DNA from: Aquanectria penicillioides
Lineage: Eukaryota > Ascomycota > Sordariomycetes > Hypocreales > Nectriaceae
Length of the DNA: 64,000 nucleotides
Direction: 5' to 3'
NCBI GenBank assembly: GCA_003415625.1
Contig: PYIU01000005.1
Span: 687,001-751,000 of the forward strand
The position numbers and the translations under genes are program-made. How positions within the stretch are numbered: the first letter of the stretch is position 1; each line of letters begins with the position of its first letter. The notes beneath the pieces were generated by a model. It was given only the letters and a program-made list of their open reading frames with translations, ran no database searches and was not told the DNA's origin. Positions 21,962-35,700 of this stretch are shown in pieces.

Positions 21962-23309
21962 TTAATCCACTTTCCAATGATCATGCTCTTCGGAGCCGAG
22001 ATACAGCTCTACGCCATAGAGAACCATGGTTAGCCCCACGTTGGTCCACTGCCACGTGCTTCCACCAACATCACCGCCCCTCAATGTCCAACCGTCTGAA
22101 TCACTGGTTGAGAAGTGTTGCAACAGTAAGCTGGTGTAAACGGCAATGAGAATCGACGGCGAGAACCAGTTTAGGAAACTTAAAAGCACGTTGGCAGCCT
22201 CGGATTCTTCCCAATCAGGCTCTTGCATCATGGCTCGCACCCCCGAGTTACGGATGGAGGGGATAATTCGTGTGGCGCAATAGAATACCAAAAGGCGGTA
22301 GGTAAGAGAAATGATGACCGAGGGAGTGATGGTCTGGAAGGCGGCGTAGAGGAGGCCTAGGACAGAATGCATTGCGGTGGGCAGTGAGCTGAGCATATGG
22401 ACGAGGGTGGAGTATGATGCCATGATGATTGGTGGCAGAGGGGGAATTTCGGGCTGAGAGCTGGCCTGGGCGTTTGCCTGGTCGGCATGGTCGGAAGGTA
22501 GGTAATCGGTAAATATTTGGTAAACACACAGTACGATATAGGCGAAGAGGAGCGACGATTCGATGGGGTTGCCTCGGCCGCTGCCAATACCAAAAGCGCA
22601 CAAGAAAACGGAAGTCGTCATGGTAATGCCGATCAGGGTCGCATCTATATTGGTGATCTGGGGGAACTGAGCGACACGCCAAAGGAAGTAGATGGCGCTC
22701 GCCATGATGGAGCTTGAGAAGACGAGGAGGATAATCTAGACGTACGTTAGCATTACGGCAGCCTCGCTCAACAGGAACAATACGTACCAGCCAAGTATCG
22801 CTTCTCCCTCGGTTTACAAGCCAGCGGGTGAGCTGCCCAGCAGCCTGGATTACCAGCAGGGTACAGAAGCCCTCCAGGAGCTGGAACACAGGGCCTGAAT
22901 ATCTCAGCACATTATCCCAGCCTCCCAGCATAACTGTTTCTAAGAGCCCGTCCTTGCCGAATATCCATTCTGTCCATGTAGTGTTCTTCGCTTGGAACAG
23001 GCTCGTGAGTGTTCGTTCCACCCAGTTGGTACTGCCTGCATCGATGCCGAACTGTCCCAGTGCCCAGATGAGGAGGGAGGGAATGATGATCCACTGAGCG
23101 GAGCGAAGGAAGGCCGAGATGAGGAATCGGGATGGGGACTTCTCGGGGGTCAAGAGCTCGAGGCTCGAGTAGACTATGTAGAAGAAGAAGAGGGCGAGGC
23201 TGTAGGCTAGCCCGCTATCACGACCGCCGACATCGAAGGCGACGGGAATAGAAAGAACGATGCTGAGCAGGAAGATAGAGCTGAAGAGAGCGCGGAATAT
23301 CAACCACAT
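21962..23309 (-). CDS. ICE2: Ice2-type ER membrane protein
   Basis: Two exons, 22788-23309 and 21962-22735, with a phase-0 intron (GTACGT ... TAG); 431 residues from the ATG at 23309. The protein is almost wholly hydrophobic with about eight to ten membrane segments, opening with MWLIFRALFSSIFLLSIVLS. It carries family-like blocks SLELLTPEKSPSRF, LRYSGPVFQLLEGFCTLLVIQAAGQ, SDTWLIILLVFSS and FLNWFSPSILIAVYTSLLLQH. In yeast, Ice2 is an ER protein that affects cortical ER inheritance and phospholipid balance by restraining the Nem1-Spo7 lipin phosphatase; the same role is inferred here. The C-terminal WTNVGLTMVLYGVELYLG ends close to the stop, as in other members. Assignment is from domain character and recalled family blocks. 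Confidence 0.88.
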
Positions 23310-26300
23310 CGGGGCGGCAGTGCGGCAGGCGTTGGCCGCGCCGAGGGAGCGGAAAAGGTGGAACGAGCGAACGGACTCGAAGACGGGGTGAGGCGGCGAC
23401 TAGAATGCGAGCATCCAACGCTCACAGCTAGCGTTGGAGGTGTCGGAAATGTCGAGAAGGACGGCGAGAGAGCTATCGGGAGATAGACGCGGTAGAGAGG
23501 CTGCACATCGGGGTCGGTGGCTATCAAAACTGTTGGATCGTTCGGCGGTAAGCGAAGGAAAAGGCTGTTATCGCGTGGTAGTGGGTTTGTAGGTGGAGGG
23601 AGGGAGGGAGGGAGCGACGATATGGGGGTTGTTTCGAGGCAGATGGAGATGAGACCGAGCCGGATAGGCAGATGGAAGTGGAGGAAGAGCGGGCGGATAT
23701 TAGGCTGGCCAGCTCTAGTCTGCCTAGGAGGAGAAAAGGAGCTTGGTGGTTGGAGGAGATGAGACGGGTGCTTTGAGAGTGGGTGTGATTTTCTGGTGGT
23801 GACCTCCGGCCTAGGCAAGGAAAGGTGGCTAAAACAGGTAGCAGGCAAGAAGCGTCAGGGTTGCAGGGTCAATTTTTTTGCAGCTTATCGCTATCTTCAC
23901 GTGTCAAATGTGCCTGGAAGCGGCCATGGTTTGGTGGGCACCTGCACGCACGCACCCAGCTGCACGCTTCCCACCAACGGTTCTTCTGGCAGCGCGACAG
24001 CGGGGTTTGCTTTCTTTTTAGCACGTACCCAGGGAGGATCAGTGCAGCAGACAGACAGGCCGCTAGCTACCTAAATGGAGAAGAATAGGAATAATAATAA
24101 GTAAAGCTGTTGAACCTGTCAAGACATTTTTACTCCCCAAAGAAAGCACATGGTAAAGGGACCACAGGTCGCGTCACACCGACATGATAAGGCTAATAAG
24201 ATTCATGAACTAGCCAACAGCCTGGGACACTTGGCCGAACCCGGCACTCACGCGACGCAACCATCACGTTATCTTGAGTGCGAATGCATCACCAACCTGA
24301 CCCTCCCTTGGCACGCGATCCGCCAGAAATCCCCGTACCGAGGTAGTTCATGAGTTGGACAAATTTGGAGGGAAAAAAAAAAAAAGAACCCGTAGAATAA
24401 TATTTGCGTCTGTGCGTGTACCTGCATGGTTTGTCTTCAATTCATCCCGCATAACCTTCTTCTCAAATGTGCTGTCATGACAATTGTCTCATTCATCGGC
24501 TGCCAGTGCGATCGTGTGTGACGCCTTCACGGGGGCCAGCGATTCAGTAACGTTAAGCCTTTTTAGGACTAATGCACTGCCCTTGGTGCCTGCTTCGATA
24601 AGAGAGCGTGAACCACGAACGGGACCCGTATTCGTCATATATGCACAGGTGCGATATTAAATCTCGTTGAGGGCTCCTGCTCATTGATTCTTCTGTGAGG
24701 CATGACGCAGACGAACAGAGTCCTGTTTCTCAACGAAACAGTGATTTCAGGACACCTCAATATGGATATTATGCATCCCTTCAAATCCGCTATGAGTTCG
24801 ATTTCGAGATACGTCATTTGCTTCCCCCTCCCCCACAGGTCATTTCCATTTTCAACTAGCAACATTTCGTTCCATGAGCCTTTCGCTGATCATGATTTGA
24901 GTCATAAACTGTCCTGTCGGGGCGGGCCTGACAAAACACCTGGATCATGATAAGTATGCCAATGCACCGTTGTAGACTGTATCTGGACATGGCAACACTC
25001 ACACATTTTAGTAAGAAGAACTGCTAGAACTTTAAGTCTCTAACATGGTTCAGCCTAAATCTTTATAATTAATCTCATTTCCATACACTCGGTAGCGAGG
25101 GTAATGATAAGCTGTTAGTTGAACGAGTATCTTCAGCCAATGGAAGGTCCTGCTGCGATGATCCACTTCCAGGTTTATAGACGACCCCACGTTTTCAGAG
25201 CCGCGCCCAAACTTCATCTCTTCACCTTGACGTCTCTCGTACTCGCCGCTGACCGATTGCCAGTCCGAATGGTGCCCCAACGCCGCCTCTAGTATTTAAG
25301 CCTTTCGAAAAACTTATGCATATGCAAGCGCGCAAGTGTAGCACATTTTGCCCCTCTACTTACATGCTCTACCGAGTTTACTCCAATGGCTGTCCAATAC
25401 GGTCCCCGCGTCCTATATGCAAATTTTTACTTGTCTGAAGACCTTGATAGTCCTAGACGAAAGTATCTAAACAAAGGTGGTTCCGGTGAGAGACACATGT
25501 TTATAGTCCCTATTTCTGTTCCCTCTTGCCTCTCGTTGTTGAAGTGGTTGCATGCGGTATCATATCCCTGGCCAAGTGCGCAAGTGATGCATCGGCATAT
25601 TTCCGATGAGAGCACCGAGTGGTGAAAACCAAGTCATATATTTGATATGCGCTCCATTGGATCATGTCCCATCTTTCCAAGTCTTGTTGGTAATGCTGCC
25701 ATCGCCTCCTGGTGGGCATACACGTTGTGGTGTGTGGTTGGATGGAGTCCTTTTTTCTTCGCGGCTGGAGATGGCATGAGGATAGGGGCACTAAAACATC
25801 GAAAACTATCACGGAGACCACTAGTTGTGTGCAGGAAAAGCTTCAATCAACATGGTCGAAATCCGTTGCCAGTGGCTAGTTGCCAGCTGGTGAGTGGTGG
25901 CAACCCTTTTGGCTGCCACCTCGTCAACCTCAACCACCACCACAACCACCACCACCAGCCGCCCGCCGCCAACTGCAAACCCTGATCACGAGGGCCCAGA
26001 CCCTCTCCAGGATGAGACCAGAGAACAGAGGCCTTTATAAGGTCCAATATCTCAGCAGGTCGTCGGGGAGCAGCAGGCGCCGTGGGAAGCGGTCAGGTCA
26101 AACTGCTCCCTTTGGTGGAACGGGGGTTTTCAACAACACTCGATTACAATCACTTTAAAAACAACAATAACAACAACTGCTGAGTTCGAATTCGACAAAA
26201 GAAGACGACTTATGCGCCAGGGATGTAGGAGCCGTCTTCAACACGGCTCCGAACCCTTTTGCCTCTTGATTATATTCTTTTTGTCGGGTTTTGAGACATT

Positions 26301-27378
26301 TTAAGGGTCTTTGGCGACCTTTGATCTCATTCTTGGTGTTTCGCTACACAAATATTTAGGAGAAGTGACACTATGTGGCTGGAGATGACACTCTGTGCAG
26401 CAACCCACTCACACAGCGATGAGTTGGTGAGTAAGCGACGGTGCAAAATTGATATTGACGAAAAGAACAAGGTTTATAATTTGAATTTTATTTCAGTGAA
26501 CACTGTCTTGGTGCGCTTGATACACTCTACGGTGCCGGTGAGGCCTCGTCTACAGTTGTCGTCTAGTGGTGTGAATTGTCTATGATCTGACCATTTGCGA
26601 ATGGTTCCACTTCAACTAGAGTTGAGCAACATGATACCCAGTCTACGGCAATATCCTGGGAAGTGACTAAAAAATGTGACCACAATTATGCTAGGTCAAC
26701 GGGGAGTTCATCTCCTGCCATCGGATCCTAGGATGGTCTGTCGTGTGATCCAACATGCAGAGGATCAGCCGCCTTTCACTAACCATTTCGAGACGGATAC
26801 CAAGGGCCCTGAACATCGTCGTGTCCCAAACCCCAGACGAGGATCGTCAGCGAACCACAGCCAACTAATTTATCACGTATCAGTTACGTACGCTTGTTAA
26901 GATCACGTAGAGACTGGGCCATCGTGAAACTAGTGCCGGTATCGGTTTGGTACGCTCGCGATCAACCCCCGGATCGTCCAACTCTTCTCTGTGGTCCTGG
27001 CCGTAGCTGCGGACCTGGTACCACTAGAGTAAGATGCATCTTTTCCTTGCAGCAATTCGGCGGCGAGTCCGAACTGGCTTCCGACCTTCCCCGGTTCATA
27101 CCTCGCCAACTCCCATCGCCCGACAGATTGGGTCGGGAGAGATTGACTTCGATCAGGCAGACGCTATTAACCGCGATGTGACTGGCCCCTCGTGCAGTTT
27201 GCGTCAGTTCCTGGCTGGAGCATCTCATCGCATCCTTCGCACACCGGCTTCGTTCTTACTCGCCCGGGAACAATTCTGGGCCTATCAGCCGCACGTCACG
27301 CATGGTTGAAGCAGCCAGAGCCCAGAGTTCTGCTTCTTTTTCATCATCCCTTAGTTGGACGCGATCGATGGAGTCGGT

Positions 27379-27400
27379 GGGGGGGGGGGGGGGGGGGGGG
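27379..27400. repeat. 22-base guanine run
   Basis: An uninterrupted G22 tract, inside non-coding DNA. It could form a quadruplex and is also a place where read length is easily miscounted. Confidence 0.95.
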
Positions 27401-28412
27401 TTTCTCCTGGACTATTGTTTTGCCTCAACTCCCCGAGCCAGGTGGCGATGGAATGTTACGTTGGATTTCGAGAGACCGGGGACGCAGGTTCCACGTGAGT
27501 TTTGGTCGCTCCCTCAGTCGTTCGTGGCGAGGTTCCGGTGTCCGGCCCATGGGGCCACTACGATCTCCACCATCCTTCCAGTTGCTTTTTCCCTGGCAAA
27601 CTCCCCGTTGAAATTCCCGTGTCAAAACCGCCCGGCCAAAAGGGGAATAAGCTTAAAGCACTGGCTTCAAGCCTCGTTCGAGACCACAGAAATTTCCGAA
27701 CTCCCCGGAGAGAAAGCCTCATGCCATGGCTTGGAGGGAAAGTGTAGCATCGCAGCTATATCTGACTGCGTCTTGCAAAAAGCCTACAGGCTTGGGAGAA
27801 TCCCACGTCGCTTTGTCACGGAATTAAACGTGCAGCAGCCCAATCCATCGACTTCCGATACCCGCACACTTGGCAGGGTCTGACCAGACTGGGTCCCCCG
27901 ACGAGCCGCCGTCCTGTCGCCTCTAGCGGGAATGACGTCTTTTAAGGCTGCACTGATGCAACGCGAAACCCTGGTCAATTTCTTTCTAGAGGAACGAGAG
28001 TCCACGGACTTTCTGTCTTCAAGAGAATGCGAAGCAAACTCTACATGTGGATGCCAATGTTGATTGACCGCCAATCATATGCCGAGATAGCTTGCCTCTG
28101 CTTCCTGCACTCTAGGTTGCGTCTGGACTATTTTACTTTCCTGCACCTCGCCTGCTTTCTTCGACAATGGTCGACCACTGGTTCTCGACATGATTCGGTC
28201 TGAGTAAAGTAAAATGATGAGAATTTATGACAAGGTTTCGTCAAACTCGGTTGATTGCGTGCTGGGTTCGTCGTCGTCTGCGTCGCAAGCCTTTCGTAAT
28301 GGATTCGCCTTAGGGCGGGAATAAGCCCCTCGTCGTGGGCCATGCAAGAGTGAAAAAAGAAGTTGCCGCGTTCCAAACAAGAGACCACACCATCCCAGAA
28401 CCAGGAAATGGC

Positions 28413-28424
28413 GGGGGGGGGGGG
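28413..28424. repeat. 12-base guanine run
   Basis: An uninterrupted G12 tract in the same gene-free region. Confidence 0.95.
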
Positions 28425-29841
28425 TTGCTTTCATAATTTACTGTTCAAGATGGTTGTCGGTGCTCGGGCGGTTTAGCTTACCGTTGGACAGTTCTTGATA
28501 GGCAGTCGCAAATTATCAGTCTGACACGCCATGCAACCTTGCACTTCCATATCACCATCCCAGCATCGCTGATATGAGAAGAGGAGTGTCTTCCCATCAA
28601 CGACAAGGCACCCTCGTTCCCAAAATGCGCATCCCTCCCCATACCATCGCGCAAAAGGCTCACTTGCTTCCCACACAGCCCACACTCCTTCGGGGAAGGC
28701 GATCCAATCAGTCCCCCGGAGGAGGTTTCTGCCGCCCCGCCCCGCTCCTCCTCCTTCGGCCAGGCACACACATGCTGCGATCGACAGACGAGGATCCGGT
28801 GGAGTGGAGCCCGCCATTCCATTCAGAACAGACTTAAATACGCTTGACGCGGTGATGCCATGGCCGTTTGCCCAGTCTCTGGGCCGTCGGTGGCCTGCCC
28901 GTGCCGGATGTTCGGCACTTGGCGCGGAGGGTTGGCGGAACGGGGGGTCAGTGGGGGAGCGGATCCCACACCGGCCTTCCGCATGGAGAACTAGCAGACG
29001 TGAACCTCGAGGTTGCGGCAGGATTCCAAGAGTCCTGTTCCATGTCTCTGCGGCGATCAGACAAATGGCAGCGGAGCGTTGCAGCTTGTGTTGGGCAGAG
29101 CCAAGAAATTAGCTATTGGGGCTAAGAAGTGCTCTGAACCCACCTAGGCCCGTCTCGTTTTGCATGGTTGCGCGTTGGACGTTTAAACCTAGCCAGCCAG
29201 TGAGTATCCGTACTATGGTGATAGTCTGTGGGGACGAGTATGGAGACGAGGGTAGAAACGCGGACGGGGACGCGGACGAAGGCGCCCTGGGAGGAGCTAT
29301 TGTCCCTATGTGTCCATGGTGCGGCATGTCAATTGTCAGCGTCCCTGTGCCCGTATAACGCACCAATGTCGATCGCCGTGGTCTAATTGGCAAGGCCCTG
29401 AAGCTCGAACGCTACGGGGGTCGCGTGGGGAGCCTTGTTTGTGGGCTTGACGCCGTTTCGTCGCCTTCATCAGCTTCCCAGTCCGCCGGCCGGGTGACGA
29501 CATTGACCGATGGGGAAGGCGTGCGAGGGGTGTCTGTGTCCCGGGACGCAAGAGTAAGACGACAAACAGGATCCTTGGGTGCTGCACCCTGCGACGTAGC
29601 ATGCATGCCGTAAGGTTCCCGTTCATCTGGGTTTGAAAGCCTTAAAGACTGCCCGGCCCCAGTGTTGAGCAGCGTCGATCTTCTCCCGAGTCCGTGTTGT
29701 CGTTTTTCCCCTGTGCCTTGGCTTGGATTGAGTTTCAAGCCCTTCAACTATATTCTTTATTTTCAATACCTAGCCACTAGGGTCACTCTCGGAGTTGGCA
29801 ACAATACCTCGTTCAAGAAAAGAACATCTCTCGTCAACATC

Positions 29842-31484
29842 ATGTCTGAGAAGTCTGGCATCAAGACACCCCCGAGCCCGGACCCCGAGCAGGCAGCGCT
29901 GCCCACCGGCAACTCTCGCTGGACCTCTCTTTTTGGAGGACCCGACGTCTGGATTGGACCCCGTATCGCTCCTCTTCCCAAATTTGCTCGCGGCGAAGGC
30001 TCTGACAGCGAGGACTCGATCAATGCCATCCTCAACAAGCAGATTGCCGCCGAGGATGGAACCGATATTCAATACCGAACATGCTCATGGCAAAAGACGG
30101 CTGCCCTGCTCTTCAGCGAGTACATCTGCCTCGCCATCATGAGCTTCCCTGGTCCTACAGCGTGCTGGCCTGGTCCCCGGCCTTATTCTGACTGTCGTTG
30201 TGGCCGCCACGGTGCTGTACACTAGTCTCGTGCTCTGGAAGTTCTGTCTCCGCCACCCCGAAGTCCGCGACGTTTGCGACCTCGGCCAAATGCTCTTCTG
30301 GGGCAAGGAATGGGCCTGGTGGGGAACCGCTCTCATGTTCGTTCTCAACAACACTTTCATCCAGGCCCTGCACGTCCTCGTCGGCGCCAAGTACCTCAAC
30401 ACCATGACCGAGGCTGACGACATTGGTCACTGCCGAACTGTCGTCTTTTCAGTTGTCACCACCATCATCTGCTTCCTGTTCTCGCTTCCCCGAACCTTCA
30501 GCATGATGTCCAAACTCGGCACGGCGTCGGCCATCTTTACTTTCATCTCGGTGCTCCTCGCTGCTGTCTTTGCCGGAGTCGAGAGCCACCCTGCCGGATA
30601 TGACCCAATCCAGCTCGGTGAGCCCCTTGTTACTGCCTTCCCCGTCAAGGGGACGACCTTTGTGAATGGCATGTCAGCTTTCCTCAACATTAGCTACACC
30701 TTCATCGGCCAGATTACTCTTCCCAGCTTCATTGCTGAGATGCGTGATCCTCGGTAGGAAACTTACGTATCCGTCAAGCGAGAGAACAAGCAACTGACAT
30801 CCGATAGTGAATTCCCCAAGTCCCTCTGGGCTTGCACCATTGCCGAGATTTTTGTCTTCAGCATCGTCGGAGCCGTCGTGTACGCTTACTCCGGTAACCA
30901 GTACATCACCGCCCCTGCTTTCGGCTCTCTCGAGCCCGTGTATAAGAAGGCTGCCTTTTCATTCATGATCCCCACCATCATCTTCCTGGGATGCCTGTAC
31001 GCCTCTGTCACGGCTCGATTCGTCTTCTTCCGTGTTTTCCGCAACTCCAAGCATCTCAACAGCCACACAGTTGTCGGCTGGGGTTCGTGGGCGGGGATTC
31101 TGTTCGTCACCTGGATCTTTGCTTTCATCATCGCCCAGGTCATCCCCTTCTTCAACTCTCGTGAGTTTTCTCGAACCCTCCGTCACACTATGCAGCTGCT
31201 AACCGCACACAGTTCTCTCGGTAATGTCCTCGCTGTTCGACTCTTGGTTCGGCTTCATCTTCTGGGGTGTAGCCTACTTCCGCATGCGCACTGTCGACAA
31301 CGAGATTGGACGAAGGCACAATCTCATCACCGACTGGATTGGCATCATTACCAATATCTTCTTGATCGCTTGCGGTGTCTTGTTCCTTTCGGTTGGAACA
31401 TATGCTAGCGTTCAAGGTATTATCGACCAATTCGAGGCAGGAGCAGTGTCGGGCGTGTTCTCTTGCGCCAGCAATGGAATCTAA
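29842..31484 (+). CDS. AAAP-family amino-acid transporter, frame broken twice near residue 104
   Basis: Amino acid permease of the plasma membrane, resembling the Neurospora neutral amino-acid system (Mtr type). Exons: 29842-30753, 30808-31160, 31213-31484; both introns join in frame (EMRDPR-EFPK and PFFNS-LLSV). A cytosolic N-terminus of about 90 residues leads to SEYICLAIMSFP in the first membrane helix. At 30150-30170 the expected run W-S-Y-S-V-L-G-L-V-P-G can be read only if one base is added after 30150 and another near 30168. After that the frame stays open through about ten further membrane segments (TVVVAATVLYTSLVLW, NISYTFIGQITLPSFIAEMRD). Apart from the two one-base losses the gene looks intact, with good splice sites and no other stops. 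It is either a young pseudogene or carries sequencing errors. Confidence 0.85.
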
Positions 31485-32784
31485 TGCCTTCAAATTGTGA
31501 ATTTGCATAATGACTATGATACCTAATATTAGATGTTTCTGAGTCTTAGTTGGATACCCATTTGCCCGAAGAAGGCTAAGAGCATGAGTACATACGTAAT
31601 GCATGGGGCTTTCAGGTTCCTGTTATTTCAATTTGATGTCTCTCAAGATTTTTGGTGTGACATCTCCATTGTCATGTTCAGGATCATCTTGGTGTGTAAT
31701 AGCGGAAGCCATGATTGACCCTGGTCTAATAAAGGTACCAGGATTTTCTCGCCCGAGAGGTAGTAAAGATTAAGGGAAATTCGCGACCAGAGAAGAAAAA
31801 AAGGAACAGGGAATGAAGTTGAAATAAGAAATGCGGTGCTCATGTCAGTTCAGCCTGAAGCGAGGGTAGCGCCACCTCCTCCCGCCAAGCTCCTGCCAAG
31901 AGTGCCCAGAAGTGAGGATGACGCCCGCTCCCACATTTCATCTCAGCAACTATCACGGGTCTAGTCCTAACTTGAATACGCCACACTCATGCTCTGTGCT
32001 TCCTATTGAATGAGGAAAAACGCCAGCAACGACCGGAAAGCTTACGATTCTTAGGTCAAACAAACAAAATAAAAGCGATGCGACGGCCCTGGGGATGAAC
32101 GTTGGATTGATTTTTGGCAAGGTAGTGGTCCAGGATTCTGCAAGCACTTAAACCAAGACATTGCCGATAACCTCAACTCTCGGCATTCTTGGCGGCCGCG
32201 CACGCCATCGATCAGACAATATCTTTGGTTTGGGCCCAGTTTTGCAGACAAGAAACTCGCTCCGGCTCTTGGGAAGTTGTCGGCCGACATTTCTCGAGCT
32301 CTTAGGACTCGGCGACTTACACCTGCTTTGGATATTGGATGAAGTCATGACAGGATTTCTTGAAGGTCTGGACCTATCGATAACAGAAGTAGGCACCATA
32401 AGTGGATAATCAGAGTTCTTATTTGTTCGACCAAAGAGAGTGGGTTGTCGCAGGCGCCGGTGCAAAGCCTGGCATATCATTTATTGATCATCACCAAGCT
32501 CAATAGCTCACCTAAGCGTATATCTAAATAGTTATTTCGCAAAGCAACGGCTGGGCTGTATTTTGCCAATCTACCTACACAAATGTGCGCATGACTTCAG
32601 ACTATGTATGGACCATGCAGGGTCAGATGCGGGGTGAGGCTGAACATTCTGGCCAGAGCCTGATTTTCACAGCCTGATCCCGAAGCCACGCCAAGAACTC
32701 TTTCTGACGCACAATCCCTCCAATTCTCATGTTGAGGACATTCACGCTTGCTCTATCTGGTCGGTAGCGCTGTGAACCTTCGCT
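31485..32784. other. AT-richer spacer between transporter and NLR, no gene seen
   Basis: 1.3 kb with stops in all frames and only short open frames. A minus-strand frame at 32148-32480 is basic and Ser/Pro-rich but resembles nothing known to me. It should hold the NLR promoter. No repeat ends were found. Confidence 0.5.
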
Positions 32785-35700
32785 ATGCCCGAGTTGGATC
32801 CGAGGCTCTACACTGTAGCATGGATCGCGCCGCTCGAAATCGAGGCCGTTGCGGCATTGCATATGCTCGACAAGAGACACCATGGCCGGTTTCCTCTTGC
32901 TCGCGGCGACGACTACGTGTTCCAGGCCGGTAGCATGTGCGGACATAATGTCATCATCGCGACGCTCCCGGCAGGCCAAGAATATGGCACAGGCTCGGCG
33001 GCTGCCCTCGCCAGCCAGGTGAAGAAGTTCTTCCCAAATCTGTGGTTCGGGTTGCTCGTGGGCGTTGCCGCCGGATTGCCCAATCTCTCGCAAGAAAAAC
33101 AACGAGACATCCGCCTTGGTGACGTGCTTGTTGCCCTGCCTGAAGGTAACAGCGCCGGCCTTGTCGCCTACGATCTAGGTAAAGAGACACAGGATGGCTT
33201 CCAGCTGCTGCGCTTTGGGCATGTTCTCGACCCCACCGAAACGGTTGTCCGATCGGCAATCGGAAGCATCAAGCTCAGCGCGCCGAACGATCTCGATCGG
33301 TTCCTCCCATTCTATCAAAGCATAAAGGACAAAAAACATGCATATGGCACATTTTTGGATCCTGGCCAAGAAAAAGACTTGCTGTATGACGTCAATGAGA
33401 GAGGTGTAGAAAGACTGGTAGAAAGACCACAACGACAGCCTGAGAGACGCACTCGAGTCTGGTATGGCCCAATAGGTTCTGGAGATAAGCTTATGAAAAA
33501 TGCATCAAGGAGGAATGAGCTCAGAGACAAGTACAACGTCATTGGCCTCGAAATGGAGGCAGCCGGTACCCTGAACCGCATTCCGGTTGGGGTCATTCGA
33601 GGAGTTTGCGACTATGGCGACGAACATAAAAACAAAGACTGGCAGCCTTACGCTGCTGCTATGGCAGTTGCATACGCAAAGGCTGTTCTAGATGAGATCA
33701 TGCCCAAAGCAATAGCATGTGTTCCTACAGAAACTCGTTGGTATACTCATTGATGCTTGTTGGCAGAATACCGCTGCTAACTACAATACTTATAGCGCAT
33801 CGCACACCAGAACTGCCACAAGTAGTACGTGATTGTTTACAATCACTGGCATTCCCAGAATTGAATAGCCGGCCTAACGGAATCGATACCGCGACTTCAG
33901 GCACATGCAAATGGCTGTTCGTTCATGACATATTCAAGGAATGGAAGACGTGCGATCTCGGCCTACTTTGGATCATGGGAAACCCAGGGTCTGGGAAATC
34001 CGTTCTGCTGCGACATATTCTGGAGAATATTCACGAAGTCTCCGAAATTAGGGACGGTGCCATGGTTCTCTCATTTTTCTTCCATGGTCGCGGGGCAGAG
34101 CTTCAGAAGACTCCGTTGGGTCTCTTTCGCTCGCTCTGTCATCAGATCCTGTGCCAAGTCCCCGATGCGATGTCCGACCTCGTCGAAACTTTTGGGCAAC
34201 GCGAACAAGCTATTGGCAAGTCGGGCGAGAAGTGGCACTGGGATCACAACGAACTGCAACGCCTTTTTCGTTCCTCTCTTCCTCAATTCTTGCAGAACAG
34301 ATCTGTGTGGTTATTTGTGGATGCGCTCGATGAAAGCGGCGAAGACAATGCTATCAAGCTGGTCAAAGAGTTCAAGTCACTCCTTGACGGGCTCTCATCT
34401 GGCCTTCAGTTCCATGTCTGCTTCTCGTGTCGCCATTACCCGATTATAGATACCGGATCAAAGTTCAAGATATGCCTCGAGCATGAAAATGGTGATGATG
34501 TTTCGGCCTACGTCCAAGACGCATTTTCAACATTACCGGCCCTCCAATCTTCTCCTATCCCGACTCTGGTTATAGAGCGCGCGAACGGTGTTTTCATGTG
34601 GGCACGAATTGTGGTTGACAAGGCCATGCGTCTCAACCGCAACGGAGAGAATGCAAAAAAGATTCTCAATGACATTAGCTCTATCCCAGATGGTTTAGAT
34701 CAGCTATATCAAGGGCTTGTCCACGAGATGGCTGATCTGCCAGCCTCTTTTAAGCTTTTCCAGTGGATATGCTTTGCTGAGAGACCATTGTCTCCAGATG
34801 AATTACGCTGGGCCATGATTGTTGATCCCGACTGCCCACAGTCATCATTTGCAGAGTGCGAAGAAACTGAGGACTACATCAGCCCTGCTTCAATGGGAAA
34901 TAGGCTGCGTTCGCTGAGTTGCGGTCTAGTAGAAGTAGTGCCTCATGAGAACATTGTTCAATTTATCCACCAGTCTGCTAAAGACTTTCTCACACAGAAA
35001 GGCCTACAAAGCCTCAACGACGCGCTTTTAGGGAGTAGAAATAACTCTTCTTCCGTAAATGAGGTTGTCGGACACGCACATCATCGACTATCCCGCATAT
35101 GCCTTCGGTACTTGGCAATGAGTGAGATCAGAGAGTCGCTATTTCGTGGTGATATCTATTTGCATACTCTATTCAGGGAATATTGGGAACAACAGGTCAA
35201 GAGGAGAAGTTTAGACTCGGAATTTCCTTTCCTAAGGTATACCACGACAAAGTGGATGTTACACGCAATGCACAGCCAATCAAATAATATTCCTCAAGAG
35301 GATATTTTAGATTGTTTTGGATGGCCATCTCAAGATCTCCTGGACGTATGGATGGGGGCTGCCTGGTTCTTTTTGGCTCCCTGCAACACATCTTGCAACA
35401 GCAACATGGCGCATGTATTCTCGGAATATAGACTCAGTGGTCTCCTTCTCTTGATGCTAAAGAGAGAATATCTAATTCACGACGACACACTCACTAAGTC
35501 CTGCTCACACCAAACACAACCCTTCCCTATGGTTAAGAATAACGATAGAGGTATCGGCAATTTTCTTTCCAACACGGGTCAAGTTGACTTAAATGCAAGA
35601 GATGACTTTAACCGGACTCCTCTTGCTATAGCTTGTAGAAATGGGGATGGGACTATTGTCAAGATCCTTCTTGATACCAATCAAGTTGGCTTAAATACAA

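Larger units (their letters stand above)
23310..29841. other. 6.5-kb gene desert
   Basis: No convincing gene is present between Ice2 and the transporter. The first 550 bases are pyrimidine-rich on the minus strand and are likely the Ice2 leader. The centre (24.1-26.7 kb) is AT-richer, with many stops in all frames. The open frames at 27-29 kb are random-like. A run of 22 guanines lies at 27379-27400 and one of 12 at 28413-28424. No terminal repeats or transposase remnants were recognised. The last part should carry the transporter promoter. Confidence 0.55.

Noticed and set aside
26540..26640. tRNA-like A-box text (gtcgtctagtggtgtgaa)
   Set aside because: No matching B box at the right distance and no acceptor-stem pairing; taken as chance or a very decayed relic.
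27302..27883. 193-codon frame across the G22 run
   Set aside because: The frame reads through the homopolymer as poly-Gly and is random-like on both sides; its length depends on the G count.
30148..30160. Explaining the transporter break by a mini-intron (gtcctacag)
   Set aside because: Nine bases is too short for a spliceosomal intron, and it would delete conserved helix residues.
32148..32480. 110-codon basic frame upstream of the NLR
   Set aside because: Ser/Pro/Arg-rich without order, and overlapped by an equally plausible plus-strand frame; could be a relic, but there is no evidence.
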